From NCBI GenBank assembly GCA_016711105.1, contig JADJTO010000035.1, positions 62,001 through 126,000 of the forward strand: DNA of 64,000 nucleotides. Reading direction: 5' to 3'. A model generated the notes under the pieces. That model had not been told where the DNA came from. It saw only the letters and a program-made list of their open reading frames with translations, and ran no database searches. The translations under genes and the position numbers were made by a program. Positions 62,199 through 64,000 of the stretch are shown piece after piece. This DNA comes from Micropruina sp. Lineage in GTDB: Bacteria > Actinomycetota > Actinomycetes > Propionibacteriales > Propionibacteriaceae. The number at the start of each line of letters is the position of its first letter. The stretch's first letter is position 1.

Positions 62199-63926
62199 TC
62201 AGCTGCCCGGCTTCTTGCCGCAGACCACGGGGGTCAGGGTGTTGTAGCGCCAGAAGAAGGGCTCGCTCCGGACCAGCTTCTTGCCCTGGTAGAACAGGCG
62301 CTTGTAGCGGACGTCGAAGCCGCTCATCGCGCTCTGCGGCTCACAGCCCGCGCTGGTGTCATAACGGGTTGCGGCCGGCGCACGGTAGTTGCTGCGCACC
62401 GGCTTGCTGGCTTTGACCGTGTAGCGCTTGGTCGACCAGACGCGGACGGTGATCGACCCGGTCTGACCGACCTTGCCGGTCGTCCAGGCCTGCAGCACGA
62501 CGCCGTGCGGCGAGTCGTTCTGGAACTTCATATCGACCGAGACCCAGTCCAGCGTTGCCTCGCGCCCGACCGGATACCGGCTGAAGTAGAGCGAGTGCGG
62601 CTTGTGGTAGATGTCCTTGAGCCCGGCGAAGAAGATCGCGTTGAACGTCGTGGTGGTGGCCTGCGAGATGCCGCCACCCATTCGCTGGACGACCTTGCCG
62701 CCATCGATCGCGCCCCCCGACATCCAGCCGTTCGCGGTCGACCGGAAGCCGAGGGTCTTGTTCATGCTGAACGTCTCGCCCGGCTTCAGGAAGGTGCCGT
62801 TGATCAACCGGGCCGCCTTGCCGATGTTGTTCACCCGGTAGGCCGAGCCCGGGAAGTAGGTGGTGAACTTGCCGGTGACCTGCTTCACGCCCATCTTCTT
62901 CGCATCCGCGGTGGTGAAGGCCGCCTGCTGCACGCCGGCCTTCACGGTCACGGTCCGTCCGGCTCCGGCGGCGAGAACTCTCTGAGCAGCCGTGGCAAGT
63001 TCGGCGCTGTCGATGCCGATCCCATCGACGGAGGGGATGATCTTGGGCTTGCCCTTGCTGATCGTGATATCTGCATCCTTCGGCTGTTTGAGCCCAAGGC
63101 CCTTCAGTTCGGTTTTTGCCTCTGCGGTCAGCTTCTTCGCGTCCAGGACGGGTGCTAGGGCACCGTCCGTCGGCACGAAGCGGAGGGCGGCGGCCAGCAT
63201 CTTCGGGGTCAGGTCGAAGTCACCGGCCTCGCCCGCGTCAACCTTGATCGGATGCGCGAGGGCCGCAGTTCCCGCCCCGGTGAGGGTGCTGTCAGCTTCA
63301 GCGGTGGTGATCTCGGGCTCGGTGCGCTTGACCACCGCAGCCACCTGGCCGGTGAGGAAGTCGTCGGCAATCGCACCGAGCGTCGCGGGGCGATCGACGG
63401 TGATCCCGTCCGCACCCTTGGAGCGAACGAGTTTGCCGCCTTTGACCGCGATGCCCGCGTCGCGTGCGGCCACATCTGCTTTCTTGGCCAGGGTCTCGAC
63501 GGCCTGCGCCAGCGCCTCGCCACTCTCCGTCACCACCGCCCGGCTCTCGCCGCCACCAGCCAGGACGGTGAGGATGTGCAGGGGTGCCCAACTGCGGCCC
63601 GCCCCGGACGCGGTGACCGAGGTGGCATAGTCAATCCCCAAGCCCACCTCCGAGGGAACGAACGTAACCTTGGCCTCGCCGGCCGTGAGAACGACCGGCT
63701 TGGTCAGTCGGGGGGCCAGTTCGGATTCCAGCTTCTGGATCGCCGCATCGCGGGTCAGCCCGCCGATAACGACGCCGGACACCGAGGCATTCTTGGGCAC
63801 ATTGTCCCCCGCCAGGGCGTAACCGGCGACGTAGGCTCCGCCGAAGACAGCCAACGCCCCGCCCCCCACAATCAGGGCCAGGCGCTTGGTGGAGGAGAGC
63901 TTTGTCGCGGGCGTGGGTTCGTTCAT
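62199..63926 (-). CDS. VanW family protein with peptidoglycan-binding domains
   Basis: 575 residues from the ATG at 63926, with GAGG six bases upstream. One N-terminal span (LALIVGGGALAVFGGAYVAGYAL), two copies of a PG_binding_4-like domain (about 55-330), then the VanW domain (FTTYFPGSAYRVNNIGKAAR, GETFSMNKTLGFR, MGGGISQATTTTFNAIF) and a C-terminal domain with two cysteines (GCEPQ, VVCGKK). Likely an extracellular wall-associated protein; VanW function is unknown. No resistance genes are nearby. Confidence 0.92.
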   Translation of the reverse strand: MNEPTPATKLSSTKRLALIVGGGALAVFGGAYVAGYALAGDNVPKNASVSGVVIGGLTRDAAIQKLESELAPRLTKPVVLTAGEAKVTFVPSEVGLGIDYATSVTASGAGRSWAPLHILTVLAGGGESRAVVTESGEALAQAVETLAKKADVAARDAGIAVKGGKLVRSKGADGITVDRPATLGAIADDFLTGQVAAVVKRTEPEITTAEADSTLTGAGTAALAHPIKVDAGEAGDFDLTPKMLAAALRFVPTDGALAPVLDAKKLTAEAKTELKGLGLKQPKDADITISKGKPKIIPSVDGIGIDSAELATAAQRVLAAGAGRTVTVKAGVQQAAFTTADAKKMGVKQVTGKFTTYFPGSAYRVNNIGKAARLINGTFLKPGETFSMNKTLGFRSTANGWMSGGAIDGGKVVQRMGGGISQATTTTFNAIFFAGLKDIYHKPHSLYFSRYPVGREATLDWVSVDMKFQNDSPHGVVLQAWTTGKVGQTGSITVRVWSTKRYTVKASKPVRSNYRAPAATRYDTSAGCEPQSAMSGFDVRYKRLFYQGKKLVRSEPFFWRYNTLTPVVCGKKPGS

Positions 63927-64000
63927 GCGAGACCTCAAATTGCTAGGGGGGATGACGGACCTAACCTCAATGGTAGGCAGCTGGGACCGTTACTCCCGAA

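Noticed and set aside
62199..63926. VanW as part of a vancomycin resistance cluster
   Set aside because: No vanHAX or vanRS genes nearby; VanW domain proteins are common in actinobacteria.
1..64000. tRNA or rRNA genes
   Set aside because: None recognised by eye; the only structural RNA seen is rnpB.

Overview
High-GC actinobacterial chromosomal DNA, most probably a Propionibacteriales/Propionibacteriaceae-like organism. The evidence is strong GC bias, GTG/TTG starts, GlnR-type boxes, GlnE adenylyltransferase, the succinylase lysine/DAP pathway, a GT4-type GlgA with GlgC, DUF3117, DUF222/HNH and DUF2510 proteins, and DprE1/DprE2. The species assignment is inference.

Layout. 1-5.5 kb: a minus-strand peptide ABC transporter operon (lipoprotein receptor, two permeases, ATPase cut by the window edge). 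5.7-28.2 kb: a nitrogen block (RDD protein, glnA, glnE, glnA2) in the order known from mycobacteria, opened up by accessory genes: methyltransferase, cupin, DUF2278, an AbiEi/DUF559 protein between palindromic repeats, APH kinase, a broken two-domain VOC gene, GH32, dprE2-dprE1, MBL hydrolase, LacI regulator, and an exporter operon with two membrane-fusion proteins. GlnR-like boxes precede both glnA genes and glnA carries the GlnE-target tyrosine, so synthesis and post-translational control of glutamine synthetase are encoded together.

28-34 kb: DUF2510 proteins, a lipoprotein, a DUF222/HNH protein and methionine aminopeptidase. 33.7-37 kb: a Phd-RelE module, then a HipB-HipA module bounded by two copies of the 3' end of the RNase P RNA gene (rnpB); one copy belongs to the intact rnpB, the other is a decayed remnant. 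This looks like the footprint of an integrated element. 37-40 kb: RNB exonuclease, RNase HI and a coiled-coil zinc-ribbon protein upstream of rnpB on the same strand. 40-48 kb: PepP, CorA (GQN instead of GMN), DUF2752, RDD, stress protein, Mrp, DUF1003 and a soluble MgtE/CBS protein. 48-62 kb: TatB, four steps of the succinylase DAP pathway (dapA, dapE, dapD, dapC), glgC/glgA, DUF3117, DivIVA-like and LOG proteins, a CotH kinase gene, a lysozyme-fold protein, ferredoxin and FolD; then VanW at the right end.

Caution: at least ten apparent one-base indels break otherwise well conserved genes (VOC, MacB-like permease, glnA2, hipA twice, dapA, cotH three times, and the gene at 60.8 kb), and glnE runs through a long G/C homopolymer at its 3' end. 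Most lie in G or C runs and several hit housekeeping genes, so uncorrected assembly indels are more likely than real decay for most of them.
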